Origin: Chitinophagaceae bacterium
GTDB lineage: Bacteria; Bacteroidota; Bacteroidia; Chitinophagales; Chitinophagaceae
Direction: 5' to 3'
DNA: 64,000 bases
NCBI GenBank assembly: GCA_016787065.1
Contig: JAEUVD010000050.1
Coordinates: forward strand, 1-64,000
The notes beneath the pieces are model-generated. The model was not told the DNA's origin. It did no database searches and was given only the letters and a program-made list of their open reading frames with translations. The position numbers and the translations under genes were made by a program. Below, piece by piece: positions 44,401 through 52,763 of this stretch. How positions within the stretch are numbered: position 1 is the first letter of the stretch; every line of letters starts with the position of its first letter.

Positions 44401-44952
44401 TCGCCGGCAATACTAAAAGATGAAGTGAAACTAGAAAATCATAGTATTAAGTTAGAGGAGTTAGTGCGTGAGCTTCAAGAGAATATGGGGAATCATAAAG
44501 CCTTAGTATTTTCACAGTTCTTAGGTATGCTTGATTTGATACGTAAAAAATTGAAAGAAGAGAATATACCGTTTCAATATTTTGATGGAAGTTATACGGC
44601 ACAACAACGTGAAACAGCCATTAAAGAATTTCAGGAGAACGATGATTGTCGTGTGTTTTTAATTTCGTTAAAAGCCGGAGGAATGGGGTTGAACTTAACC
44701 TCAGCAGATTATGTGTATTTGGTTGATCCGTGGTGGAACCCAGCGGTTGAGCAGCAAGCCATTGATCGAACGCATCGTATCGGACAAACAAAAAATATTT
44801 TTGCGTATCGTTTAATTTGTAAGGATACGGTTGAAGAAAAGATTATGGTGTTGAAGGAACGAAAGAATTCCTTAGTTAAGGATATCGTGAGTGATGATAG
44901 TACGATGATCAAGCAACTTTCGAAGGAAGATGTAAACTATTTATTCTCGTAA
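41482..44952 (+). CDS. SWIM-domain SNF2-family DEAD/H helicase, main part
   Basis: 1156 codons from a GTG that is only the first start after the in-frame TGA; uninterrupted, the gene would be 41230-44952 (about 1240 residues). An intact SWIM finger CGCDEHRHPLCKH is at about 41773-41811. The SNF2 ATPase has Walker A ADDMGLGKT (about 43636-43662), motif II DESQ in VLDESQTIKNP, motif III LSGTPMQNN, and the helicase C domain ends in QAIDRTHRIGQ. It would remodel or translocate on nucleoprotein complexes; its target in bacteria is unknown. Whether the truncated product is made, for example from the ATG at 41575, cannot be told. Single gene, convergent with rimM. Confidence 0.88.
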   Translation: MAALFQLNDLIENQALDTSQASFNQIHTVIRMKSIELKSIRLFTSNKLFEEAEKIIKHNKIEITRAENEIVEAVLHVDDQEFKVKLKRNDDKSFDTSCGCDEHRHPLCKHKSAVFIKLLNQYGENYFDTIRNWESQKNKLLSLYGYSLQDDLTGKFEFYYQDGKPFLKVLDTSIKKVGTTPAAVPSYKVSNVVTKTDFNKRLGIVINLQEKDYPHFAIDLIEGELADHNIQFAGTISKVDVSKYVNPEDYPVEDRDLIGMARRLQKADIEKYITKNSPFGELWGNMIHQEEWTDDTKLLLYEYLHPKLLKLFNGLGDKNPLYLLEQGLPYKTSSLKPVQYVHHHIFPILDVQRGEDGVRIGVKLQIDDKVLSPEENDLVSNILFLQNDKLFLTTKFIDSYNLSILNKNKFVSNSQWDAFLKNQFLELSKIYDSNFESELVEHVQDIEPVVSIHLSEQGSYFVLKPAFTYNESVVYWSEENSITSQVDGRIQIIKRDKAKEKSFMSFVQQLHPHMRKPEMEGHFALHSKYALQKNWFFQFFELVKEEKIPLFGYEHLQQFRINKAKPNTKVHIASQLDWFDTEIEVDFDGQKASLGDIKSALASKQNYVPLGDGTYGLLPEEWLQKFSLLFKMSDGFGQKLKVSKYNFTVIDELYDLIDDEAVQEELSEKKRNLLQENHETFYQIDIPEQLQATLRPYQVAGFQWLAYLHKVKWGGLLADDMGLGKTIQTLTFLQYLKNVQEGVLKAIVVCPTTLIFNWEKEIQKFTPDLTYLIHHGPARTTQSKELESYNIIISTYGTLRSDIDMLNRITFDYTVLDESQTIKNPVSKIAKAAQILNTKNRIALSGTPMQNNTFDMYSQMNFLNPGMLGAKEFFKEQFAKPVDKFQDVETKQHLRKLIYPFLLRRTKEQVAKDLPEKTEITLYCEMGKEQRNIYELYKNRYRSQILGTIDSMGIERSQFAILQGLMKLRQICDSPAILKDEVKLENHSIKLEELVRELQENMGNHKALVFSQFLGMLDLIRKKLKEENIPFQYFDGSYTAQQRETAIKEFQENDDCRVFLISLKAGGMGLNLTSADYVYLVDPWWNPAVEQQAIDRTHRIGQTKNIFAYRLICKDTVEEKIMVLKERKNSLVKDIVSDDSTMIKQLSKEDVNYLFS

Positions 44953-44997
44953 GCTAGGTTATTTTTGAAGTTAGTTTCGGTTATGCAGCGCAAGGGA

Positions 44998-45055
44998 TTG
45001 TAGCGAAAAGCACGCAACGACGAGGCACGAGGAGTGCGGACTTGTAGCGAAAAGC
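44998..45055. repeat. Direct repeat in a GC-rich intergenic spacer
   Basis: TTGTAGCGAAAAGC occurs twice (44998-45011 and 45042-45055), 30 nt apart. It is followed by a GC-rich stretch with a CCCGAAGGG hairpin core and a run of seven A. The spacer lies between convergent stops (44952 and 45094), so it may act as a terminator on the minus strand. It resembles dispersed intergenic elements that I know from Bacteroidota genomes. Confidence 0.5.
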
Positions 45056-45093
45056 CCGGCCCGAAGGGTGCGCCCAAAAAAATAGTAGTGAAT

Positions 45094-45594
45094 TTACAAA
45101 TCAAGCAAACCATCGGGTAGTTGCATATAAATAATTTTTTTGATGGGGTCGGTGGAAAGAATAAATTCTGGGATGGCAGGAATAAGTACTTCGTGGTTAT
45201 TATGGTTAAGTTGAAAAAGTAATTGCGCGCCGCCTTCGAGGATATCGTTAATGGGGCCAAGGTTTTGGTTATTCTGATGAATAGTATAGCCGAGATATTG
45301 CGCGAAACCTTCGTCGTGCGAGGTTTTGATGGTATAATTAATAGAGGTATAAACTGTTTTGTTGAGAATGGTTTTGGTAGCTTCTCGGTGTTCAATTTCT
45401 TCGAATTTACAGAGAAGTTCGGTTTCGGTAGTTTCGCTGATAGATTCGATGAAGAATGGAATGAAGCTTCCTGGGTTCAATTCGATAAGCATACAATCCC
45501 ATTGATCGAGTTTCAATGGTGGTAACACGTCATGGCTTATCAATACATCGCCTTTTATTCCGTGTGCTGCTACTATTTTTCCGATACGTTGCAT
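45094..45594 (-). CDS. rimM: Ribosome maturation factor RimM
   Basis: 166 residues. The N-terminal barrel begins RIGKIVAAHGIKGDVLISHD, the RimM signature (IGKIxxxHGIKGxV). The C-terminal PRC-barrel has GYTIHQNNQNLGPINDILEGGAQLLF and ends IPAIPEFI-x-DPIKKIIYMQLPDGLLDL, the usual RimM end. It binds S19 and helps 16S rRNA 3'-domain maturation. It starts 2 bp after the stop of a symporter gene. Unlike many genomes, rpsP and trmD are not neighbours. Confidence 0.93.
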   Translation of the reverse strand: MQRIGKIVAAHGIKGDVLISHDVLPPLKLDQWDCMLIELNPGSFIPFFIESISETTETELLCKFEEIEHREATKTILNKTVYTSINYTIKTSHDEGFAQYLGYTIHQNNQNLGPINDILEGGAQLLFQLNHNNHEVLIPAIPEFILSTDPIKKIIYMQLPDGLLDL

Positions 45595-45596
45595 AA

Positions 45597-47156
45597 TTAG
45601 CCTTCTTTAATTCGTTGCAAATATCGTTGTAGTTCTTGTTTAACCTGCGGAGCGAGCACAAATAAACCAATCATATTAGGCACCATCATGCCAAATATCA
45701 TCGCATCGGAAAAATCGCACACGGCACCAAAGCTGGCGGCGGAGCCAATAACGATGCACAAACAAAAAATAAATTTGAAGGTATTTTCAGAAAGCTTACT
45801 TCGTCCGAATAAATAAGCCCAAGCTTGAACACCGTAATACGACCACGATATGAGCGTACAGAACGCGAACAAACAAACCGATAAGGTTAGTACGTAAGGA
45901 AACCAACTGATACCTTGCTGAAAGGCTCGTGATGTTAGTAAAACGCCATCTTCAAACGATGTTGCATTGCTGCCTTGTAATTGATTGCTGATTACAATAA
46001 CTAAGGCTGTCATAGTACAAACCACAACGGTATCAATAAAAGGTTCAAGTAGTGAAACTAATCCTTCACTGGCGGGGTAATTTGTTTTGGCGGTGGAGTG
46101 GGCTATGGAAGCAGAACCGATACCGGCTTCATTGGAGAAACTGGCGCGCTTGAAACCTTGAATCATAGAGCCCATGACGCCTCCGGCGATACCGCTTGCG
46201 GTAAAAGCTCCATGAAAAATTTCGTAGAGTGCGTGTGGAATATTTTTATAGAAAATGATAATAACGGATAAGGATGCGATGATGTAAATGACTACCATGA
46301 AGGGTACTAATTTATCGGCCACGTTAGCAATTTTTTTAATACCACCGATAATAACGATACCTACTAAGATAGCAAGAATAATACCGAAGAGCCATCCACG
46401 TTGATGTAAGAAACTCTCGTTTGCACCGGTAATAAATTCTACCATTTTAAACGCTTGATTTGCTTGAAACATATTACCGCCACCTAAGGAACCACCCACG
46501 CAGAGTATAGCAAAACTGATGGCTAAAAAACGTCCGGTTTTCAACCATCCTTTTTCAGCAAAGCCACGTTGAAGGTAGAACATAGGGCCACCATACACTA
46601 CACCGCCTTTATGAATATCACGGTATTTTACGCCCAAGGTACATTCAACAAATTTGGAGGCCATAGCTAATAAGCCGGAAACAACCATCCAAAAGGTTGC
46701 GCCGGCACCACCAATACTTACAGCAACCGCTACGCCGGCCACGTTACCGAGTCCGAGGGTGCCAGCTAGGGCAGATGATAGTGCTTGGTATTTCGAAACT
46801 TCACCTTGTTGTGCTTCATTGCGTAAGGTGTTAACAACATCTCCTTCTTCGGTAGTATGAACTGTATTTGCTTGTAACGATGGTGTTGTGCCTTCGAGAT
46901 GATCATACTTGCCACGCACAATGCGAATAGCCGTTTTAAATAGCCGAAGGTTGATGCCTTTAAAATAAATTGTAAAAGCGAGGGCACCCAAAAAGAGCAT
47001 GAGAAGCACCCAAGGTATTTTAATTTGATCGGTGAAAGGTATTTGATAAAATATCAGATCAACAAACCACGTGGTGTATGCGGCGAAAAGCTGATTGATT
47101 TTTTCATCTAATCCGGTTTGTAGTTGAAGGTGTAGCTTGGATGGCAAACAATTCAT
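45597..47156 (-). CDS. Alanine/glycine:cation symporter (AGCS family)
   Basis: 519 residues from the ATG at 47156; the frame opens at 47201 but the family starts near this Met. About 10-11 transmembrane helices. The AGCS signature is clear: SALAGTLGLGNVAGVAVAVS, then GAGATFWMVVSGLLAMASKF and GGPMFYLQRGF. GFKRASFSNEAGIGSASIAHS is the conserved re-entrant motif. It imports alanine or glycine with Na+ at the inner membrane. It lies 2 bp before rimM, which suggests one transcript without a known functional link. Confidence 0.92.
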   Translation of the reverse strand: MNCLPSKLHLQLQTGLDEKINQLFAAYTTWFVDLIFYQIPFTDQIKIPWVLLMLFLGALAFTIYFKGINLRLFKTAIRIVRGKYDHLEGTTPSLQANTVHTTEEGDVVNTLRNEAQQGEVSKYQALSSALAGTLGLGNVAGVAVAVSIGGAGATFWMVVSGLLAMASKFVECTLGVKYRDIHKGGVVYGGPMFYLQRGFAEKGWLKTGRFLAISFAILCVGGSLGGGNMFQANQAFKMVEFITGANESFLHQRGWLFGIILAILVGIVIIGGIKKIANVADKLVPFMVVIYIIASLSVIIIFYKNIPHALYEIFHGAFTASGIAGGVMGSMIQGFKRASFSNEAGIGSASIAHSTAKTNYPASEGLVSLLEPFIDTVVVCTMTALVIVISNQLQGSNATSFEDGVLLTSRAFQQGISWFPYVLTLSVCLFAFCTLISWSYYGVQAWAYLFGRSKLSENTFKFIFCLCIVIGSAASFGAVCDFSDAMIFGMMVPNMIGLFVLAPQVKQELQRYLQRIKEG

Positions 47157-47306
47157 GGGATGAATGTAATGCGAAAAAATAGAAAAAGGTATGGTTGGCA
47201 ATATCTTTACTTAGAGCAAATTAAGTTATGGCCTTTCGAATGAAAAATACAGCTTGTCTATTCTTGCTTATTTTTTTCAATCATGATTTTGCGTTAAACG
47301 CCTTAC

Positions 47307-47314
47307 TACTTTTG
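47307..47314 (+). promoter_or_regulatory. -7 promoter element of the DUF5916 gene
   Basis: TACTTTTG fits TAnnTTTG exactly and ends only 5 nt before the ATG at 47320, so the mRNA may be leaderless or nearly so. Confidence 0.5.
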
Positions 47315-47319
47315 AAAGT

Positions 47320-49617
47320 ATGAAACGATGTTGTTTGAAGAAGTTATGCCTCGGTTTAACTATTTTGATATTTTTTACAGTTTATGCCCAAGCACAAAAT
47401 GATTTGGTTGCGCCAATAAAAGTTCGCCGTACAGTTACATCCATAACGTTCGATGGTAAGTGTAACGATCAAGCATGGCGTACCGCTGAGGAATACAATG
47501 AATTTGTGCAAGGGAAGCCGGTACCGGGTGGAATTACACAATCAAGAACCTCGTTTCGATTGTTATATGATGATCAGTATTTCTACGTAGGGGTTACTGC
47601 GTACGACAGTACCGGGAAGTACTTCATCAGCAATTTGCAACGCGATAAATTCTACAATAATGAAGATGCAATTGGTGTGATGATAGATAGCTATAATGAT
47701 AAATTTCACTCGTTGATTTTTTATGCAAATTTGGCTGGTAGTCGTTTTGACGCAGAGATTACGGAAAACGGAAGTGATATGAATCCGGATTATAATACTT
47801 TTTGGGACGTTAAAACAGCCGTGGTTAATGATGGGTATGAAATGGAATTTCGAATTCCATTTTCTTCCTTGCGATTTAAACAACAAGAGGTGGTTACCAT
47901 GGGGTTTAAAATTTTCCGACAGATGCCTCGTACGAATGAAGCGGTTGTTTATCCTAAGTTTCCTGCTAACTTGAACAATGTAATCAATAGAGTTAATTCG
48001 GAAGCGGAAATTATTTTTAGCGACTTGAAGGCAATTACACCTATTTATATCATTCCGTATGTTAAAGGTAATTTTACCCAAGTTCAAACCTTAGATGCAG
48101 CATCTAATTCGTACAAACCACAACAGGATTATTTAGTCCGGAATTACTTTTCCAAAAAGGAAGTGCTCGATAAACTCATTAGTAATATGGGTGTTGATGC
48201 AAAAATTGGCTTGAGTAAAAATTTCACCCTTGATGTAACGGCGAATACCGATTTTGCACAAGCAGAGGCGGATAATCGTATTATTAATTTTACCCGATTT
48301 AATGTGAACCTTCCGGAGAAACGGCAGTTCTTTTTAGAAGCAAATGATTATTTGAACTTTTTAATGCCGGGAGGTTTTAGCTTATTTAACAGTCGAAATA
48401 TAGGAATTGGTAATGGTTTTATTATTCCAATTTTGGGTGGTGCGCGTATTACCGGCAAGCAACATGGATGGCAGTTGGGTATGTTGAATATGCAAACACA
48501 AGGTTTGAAGAACGTACAAGTGCCTGCTGAAAATTTTGGAGTGTTTCATCTTCGGAAGGATTTATATGGCAATGGAAGTTACTGTAGTGCTTTCTTCGCA
48601 AATAGAATGACAACTAATACGAAGGATTTACGTAATCAAACGGTGGCGTTCGATTATTTTCATCGACTGGATAATAAGTGGAGTATTGCTGCAAATGTTT
48701 GTGCATCGAAGGATTTGGAACAAAAGAAATTACTCGATAAGAATACACTACTCAATGTTGCGGTATTTAGAGAAGTGAGTTTTGGGTATAGTAACTTTAT
48801 AACTTATTTGAAAAGTGGCGAGCATTTCAATCCTGCTTCAGGTTTTTATGTAGATAGAGCTTTTGATATGGCCTATATGGCTCATAGTTTTACAAAGCAA
48901 ATTAAAAACCGAAAAAAATTAAACTGGTGGGATATTAGTTTGCAGGCTATGATGAAATGGCGTAACTCGGGTAACTACCATCTTGAAAGTTCTTTTTACA
49001 CTTTAGTTCCATCGTTGAATTTTAAAAACGGCATGAATTTACAAGCGAAAATAACACCGTATAGTCATGATAATCCAATGTATGATTGGCAGATTTCTAA
49101 TGATATAATTATTCCTGCTCAGTTATATGCTATGTATGGTAATGAACTCGTTTTTGAATCACCCAAGAATATTCGCCTCCCTTTCGTACTTGGCGTTACT
49201 ACCGATAAGTTTTATAACGGTAATCGCGTGGCCACTTCGCTTAGTGTAAATGGTAGCATTAATAAGCATCTGGCTTGGCAAGGGATCTATCAGTATAATC
49301 ATATTCAATTTCCGCATTCGTATAGTTTACAAGGTAACGCGGTTTACGTGAGCCATCTTCTTTCCATGCGATTGAATTATGCTTGGAATAGTAAACTTTC
49401 TTGCAACTATTTATTACAATATGATAATGGCAGTAAAACTTTCGGGTCAAATTTTAGAATACGCTATAATCCAAAGGAAGGAACTGATTTGTATATCGTG
49501 TACAATCCTAATTTGAATACCGCATTGCAACGCGTTAGTCCGGAACTACCTCGTGTAGCGCAACAAGCATTCATTGCAAAATTCTCCAAAACATTTTCTA
49601 TGAAAAGCAGGGTTTAA
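47320..49617 (+). CDS. DUF5916 outer-membrane protein with CBM9-like N-terminal domain
   Basis: 765 residues. Signal peptide about 1-25 (LCLGLTILIFFTVYAQAQ). A carbohydrate-binding-family-9-like domain (about 35-215) has ITFDGKCNDQAW, RLLYDDQYFYVGVTAYD, GSRFDAEI and EMEFRIPFSSLRF. The DUF5916 barrel-like part (about 230-765) contains NFTLDVTANTDFAQAEAD, INFTRFNVNLPEKRQFFLE and SLFNSRNIGIG. These proteins are surface-exposed in Bacteroidota; the function is not established. Single gene. Confidence 0.85.
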   Translation: MKRCCLKKLCLGLTILIFFTVYAQAQNDLVAPIKVRRTVTSITFDGKCNDQAWRTAEEYNEFVQGKPVPGGITQSRTSFRLLYDDQYFYVGVTAYDSTGKYFISNLQRDKFYNNEDAIGVMIDSYNDKFHSLIFYANLAGSRFDAEITENGSDMNPDYNTFWDVKTAVVNDGYEMEFRIPFSSLRFKQQEVVTMGFKIFRQMPRTNEAVVYPKFPANLNNVINRVNSEAEIIFSDLKAITPIYIIPYVKGNFTQVQTLDAASNSYKPQQDYLVRNYFSKKEVLDKLISNMGVDAKIGLSKNFTLDVTANTDFAQAEADNRIINFTRFNVNLPEKRQFFLEANDYLNFLMPGGFSLFNSRNIGIGNGFIIPILGGARITGKQHGWQLGMLNMQTQGLKNVQVPAENFGVFHLRKDLYGNGSYCSAFFANRMTTNTKDLRNQTVAFDYFHRLDNKWSIAANVCASKDLEQKKLLDKNTLLNVAVFREVSFGYSNFITYLKSGEHFNPASGFYVDRAFDMAYMAHSFTKQIKNRKKLNWWDISLQAMMKWRNSGNYHLESSFYTLVPSLNFKNGMNLQAKITPYSHDNPMYDWQISNDIIIPAQLYAMYGNELVFESPKNIRLPFVLGVTTDKFYNGNRVATSLSVNGSINKHLAWQGIYQYNHIQFPHSYSLQGNAVYVSHLLSMRLNYAWNSKLSCNYLLQYDNGSKTFGSNFRIRYNPKEGTDLYIVYNPNLNTALQRVSPELPRVAQQAFIAKFSKTFSMKSRV

Positions 49618-49639
49618 TTATTTGATTTCTTCTTTTGAA

Positions 49640-50746
49640 TTATAACACACAGATTTCTTCGGTAGTCATTGCGTGCATAGCTTCAGCACGTTGATACTCT
49701 TCTTGTAATTGGGTCATTACTTCATGCACCGTTCGAATATGGGTAGCACGGTAAGCATTACTTCCGGCAAAAGCATAGCCTGCTTGTAGTTTGCCTTTGT
49801 ATGCGTTCATGAGCGCATTGATAATGCAGTACGGCGTAGTTTCAACATTACAGGTTTTAATACATTTTACCGGACAGTTAATTGGTTTTTTATCGCCACG
49901 TTTAACGGCATCTAAGAATTCATTCCGAATGGCACGACCGGGCATACCAACCGGACTAACAATAATTTCTACATCCTCCTCTTTAGCTGTTATGTATGTT
50001 TGTTTGAATTCGTCGGATGCATCACATTCTTCCGTGGTTACGAATTGAGTTCCCATTTGAACTCCTTTTGCACCAAGTTGAATCATGTTATAAATATCTT
50101 CACCGGTATATATTCCACCGGCTGCTATAACCGGTATTTCTTGATTGTATTCTTTTTCAAACGCCGCTACTTCGTTAACTACTTCTGGAATAAGTTCTTC
50201 CAATTGAAACTTTTCATCTTGTATTTGATTTGCCTTAAAGCCGAGATGCCCGCCTGCTTTGGGGCCTTCAACAACAATGGCATCCGGTAAGTAGTTAAAC
50301 CCGTTTTTCCATTTATCGCAAAGTATTTTGGCCGCACGACCAGAGGAAACTATAGGTATTAATTTGGTAACACTATCTTTCTGCAAATATTTAGGAAGGT
50401 CAAGCGGAAGTCCGGCACCGGAGATAATCATATCTACTTTTTCTTCGATGGAAGTTCTTACCATATCTTCAAAATTTGATAGAGCAACCATAATATTTAC
50501 GCCTATCCATCCTGAAGTTTTTTCACGCGCTTTTCGAATTTCTTCTCGTAAACCCAGAATGCTCGCTTCTAAATAATCTTTTGAAAGATGACGATAAAGC
50601 AAGCCAAGCCCTGCAGAGGAAATCACACCTACACCTCCTTCATGAGCTACAGCAGACGATAAACGATGTAATGAAATACCCACGCCCATACCGCCTTGTA
50701 TAATAGGTACAGCAATATTTAAGCCACCAATAGATAATGATTTCAT
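49640..50746 (-). CDS. Nitronate monooxygenase / 2-nitropropane dioxygenase family
   Basis: 368 residues, FMN-binding TIM barrel. The N-terminal PIIQGGMGVGIS and the AHEGGVGVISSAG loop are present. VVEGPKAGGHLGF holds the catalytic His region (about 165-177), followed by VIAAGGIYTGEDIYNMIQLGA and GVQMGTQFVTTEE (phosphate-binding). A Cys-rich insertion near the C-terminus (NCPVKCIKTCNVETTPYC, about 296-313) is seen in one Bacteroidota/Firmicutes subgroup and might bind metal. It could oxidise nitronates or act as an enoyl-reductase-like FabK; the Cys-rich tail differs from both. Confidence 0.85.
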   Translation of the reverse strand: MKSLSIGGLNIAVPIIQGGMGVGISLHRLSSAVAHEGGVGVISSAGLGLLYRHLSKDYLEASILGLREEIRKAREKTSGWIGVNIMVALSNFEDMVRTSIEEKVDMIISGAGLPLDLPKYLQKDSVTKLIPIVSSGRAAKILCDKWKNGFNYLPDAIVVEGPKAGGHLGFKANQIQDEKFQLEELIPEVVNEVAAFEKEYNQEIPVIAAGGIYTGEDIYNMIQLGAKGVQMGTQFVTTEECDASDEFKQTYITAKEEDVEIIVSPVGMPGRAIRNEFLDAVKRGDKKPINCPVKCIKTCNVETTPYCIINALMNAYKGKLQAGYAFAGSNAYRATHIRTVHEVMTQLQEEYQRAEAMHAMTTEEICVL

Positions 50747-50763
50747 GCGCTAGAAATAAAACG

Positions 50764-50771
50764 CAAAATTA
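50764..50771 (-). promoter_or_regulatory. -7 promoter element of the nitronate monooxygenase gene
   Basis: Minus-strand TAATTTTG, an exact TAnnTTTG match, 17 nt before the ATG at 50746. Confidence 0.5.
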
Positions 50772-50921
50772 GATACACGTTATTTCTGAACTATGATAAA
50801 AATCAGCTATGCGCAAAATCTAGTAGGAGAAAAGGGGATTAGAAAAATTAGCTTGAACCAATAAGAATGAAAAAAGTATGAGTAGAGGAATGAATAACTT
50901 ATATTCAAAAAACAATGTAAT

Positions 50922-50960
50922 TATTCATTGTTCATTGTTCACTATTCATTGTTCATTATT
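50922..50960. repeat. Short tandem repeat of the TTCATTG type
   Basis: Five imperfect copies of the 7-8-nt unit (A)TTCATTG/TTCA follow each other up to the stop codon of the hydrolase gene. Such tracts are common between genes in Bacteroidota. Confidence 0.6.
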
Positions 50961-52194
50961 TCAAGCACTTTTCAATCCACTGCATACAATCGTTCGGTTC
51001 AACTATACTCCAGGAATGAGGATGTCGATTCCCTTCCAAACGAATTCCTTTTTGATATGCATTAATAAATTCAGCTTGTTTATGGCCATGGTCGAGGAGC
51101 CATTGAATCATAGCTGTTTGATTGATGGCATTCATATCATACATATCCACATGGCGATTTTGCATCCACCATATCGGATCTACATCGCCATAAATTCGAA
51201 TAGGAGTTTGTAAAAGAAATTTTGCATTGCCACCTTCATCCCCGGCAACCACATAAGGAGAATACAATCGGTATTGATCGGGTACTTGAGTCGGACTACC
51301 ACCGCAATAGGTTTCAAGTTCTTTTATGCCATACTGAGGTTCATTTTGTCCTGGGTTCTTATTCAATTTTCGTTTGAAATTTTGATAGACACTTGCTAAA
51401 TCACAAGGCCCATCGCAATTGAAAATGGCTTTTGGTATAACTACTGTTTTGCTTGGATCTTCTTGGGCATATTCTGCATAGCGCATACTAAAGATGCCTC
51501 CCATCGACCATCCGCCGAGTACGAATTTATCTTTCGGAAGGTTATATGTTGTTATAGCATGTTGAAACATAGTATTCATAATAGTTAGAATAGCGGGTGT
51601 TAGCGTTAAATGTTGATTGATAGATGGCACAAGTACCGCATAATTTTTAGAATAGGCCAATTCAATAAATGCCTTCATGCTACTCAGAAGATGTTCTGTT
51701 GTTTCCCAAGTGCCTGGCAATAAAACAATCACTCCGTTAATTTTTGTTTCTGGTATGAGAGCGTTGTAATAGACCGATTGCTTATTATTATCGCCATCGT
51801 AAATACGCTGCGAGTCGACCGTTGCAATGATTTCCTTTTTTAGTTTTTTAAGTAAAGTAGAGTTTAAGAATAAAGGTTCACCATCCGAAAAATTACCTTC
51901 CAGTTTGCGGTCGCCCCAAAAACTAAATGCACCTTGTCCGTGAAACCATCCGTTTTTCATTTCACCGATGTATTTCATGGTTTCTTTGCCTTCGGTATAG
52001 CCAAGCATACTGCCTTTACCTTCTGCTAAGCCATTTTTGCATGGCCCGTTCCAAGAAATACTATCTTCATTGAAGGTATGTTTAAGGAAGACGGAACAGG
52101 TTTTATTTTTATCAGTGATACGTTTAGCATCATGATCTTGCGTGAATGCTGTGCTGATGGTAAAACAAAAAGTAAATAAGAGTAAATATTTCAT
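50956..52194 (-). CDS. Secreted MORN-repeat / alpha-beta hydrolase fusion
   Basis: 412 residues. Signal peptide about 1-18. MORN-like repeats follow (about 48-105: NGLAEGKGSM, YIGEMKNGWFHGQGAFSFWG, LEGNFSDGEPLF), then an alpha/beta hydrolase domain (about 135-412). The nucleophile Ser230 is in GGWSMGG, and an oxyanion-side GVIVLLPGTWE lies near residue 154. An acid candidate is in GDVDPIWW, and a His candidate in GNRHPHSWS near residue 392. The hydrolase would act outside the cytoplasm; the substrate is unknown. It is 14 bp after the cupin gene. Confidence 0.75.
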   Translation of the reverse strand: MKYLLLFTFCFTISTAFTQDHDAKRITDKNKTCSVFLKHTFNEDSISWNGPCKNGLAEGKGSMLGYTEGKETMKYIGEMKNGWFHGQGAFSFWGDRKLEGNFSDGEPLFLNSTLLKKLKKEIIATVDSQRIYDGDNNKQSVYYNALIPETKINGVIVLLPGTWETTEHLLSSMKAFIELAYSKNYAVLVPSINQHLTLTPAILTIMNTMFQHAITTYNLPKDKFVLGGWSMGGIFSMRYAEYAQEDPSKTVVIPKAIFNCDGPCDLASVYQNFKRKLNKNPGQNEPQYGIKELETYCGGSPTQVPDQYRLYSPYVVAGDEGGNAKFLLQTPIRIYGDVDPIWWMQNRHVDMYDMNAINQTAMIQWLLDHGHKQAEFINAYQKGIRLEGNRHPHSWSIVEPNDCMQWIEKCLK

Positions 52195-52208
52195 AGTTGG
52201 AATATAAT

Positions 52209-52553
52209 TTATTCAAAGCGATCATTTTTGGAAGAGGGCTCCGATAATAGAATAAAGGAAAGTAAAGTATTCCCCTCGTTTTTTATGAGATGTTTTTCCT
52301 TCGGATGAATTAGCATTGATTGTTGAGCATCTACAAGAATAGTTTGTTGCTGAATAATAAATGTAGCGGTCCCAGATAGAATATAAAAAAGTTGTTTAGC
52401 GTGTTCATGCCAGTGCATTTGTTCTGAACTTCCCGGAGGCATGGTTTCATGTTTTAAGGAAATGAAGTTATTTTCTTGTATAACGGTTCCGGAGCAACCG
52501 TTTCCCCAAGCATAGGAACAAATTTCGAAGGGTTGAATAATGTTGTTGTCCAT
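52209..52553 (-). CDS. Cupin-domain protein
   Basis: 114 residues from the ATG at 52553. A Met nine codons upstream would place the start within the -7 element, so I prefer this one. A single cupin barrel has the motif-1 metal ligands in EQMHWHEHAKQLFYILSG (about 44-61) and motif 2 around LIHPKEKHLIKNEG (about 81-94). It could be a small isomerase, dioxygenase or sensor; no substrate can be assigned. It is the first gene of a likely two-gene unit with the MORN/hydrolase gene. Confidence 0.82.
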   Translation of the reverse strand: MDNNIIQPFEICSYAWGNGCSGTVIQENNFISLKHETMPPGSSEQMHWHEHAKQLFYILSGTATFIIQQQTILVDAQQSMLIHPKEKHLIKNEGNTLLSFILLSEPSSKNDRFE

Positions 52554-52565
52554 AAATACAAGCAT

Positions 52566-52573
52566 CAAATGTA
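52566..52573 (-). promoter_or_regulatory. -7 promoter element of the cupin gene
   Basis: Minus-strand TACATTTG, an exact TAnnTTTG match, 12 nt before the ATG at 52553. It decides the start codon. Confidence 0.55.
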
Positions 52574-52763
52574 GGTTCAAAACCTAGAGTGACTTTTCTG
52601 AGTTGATTAAAATTTAGTAAAGAAGTTTGTAAATGAATTCCACTTGAAGTTGATTACTTGTTTAGGTTACTATGAGAATCTTCCATACTATGGTGTGCGT
52701 TTGCTCATGTTGAAACTACGTTGAAGAGAACAATTCTGATCAAACCGATTTAGGTAGTTTGCT

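Noticed and set aside
44937..45395. A 152-codon minus-strand ORF overlapping rimM
   Set aside because: It is a shadow of rimM and the GC-rich repeat spacer, with low-complexity sequence.
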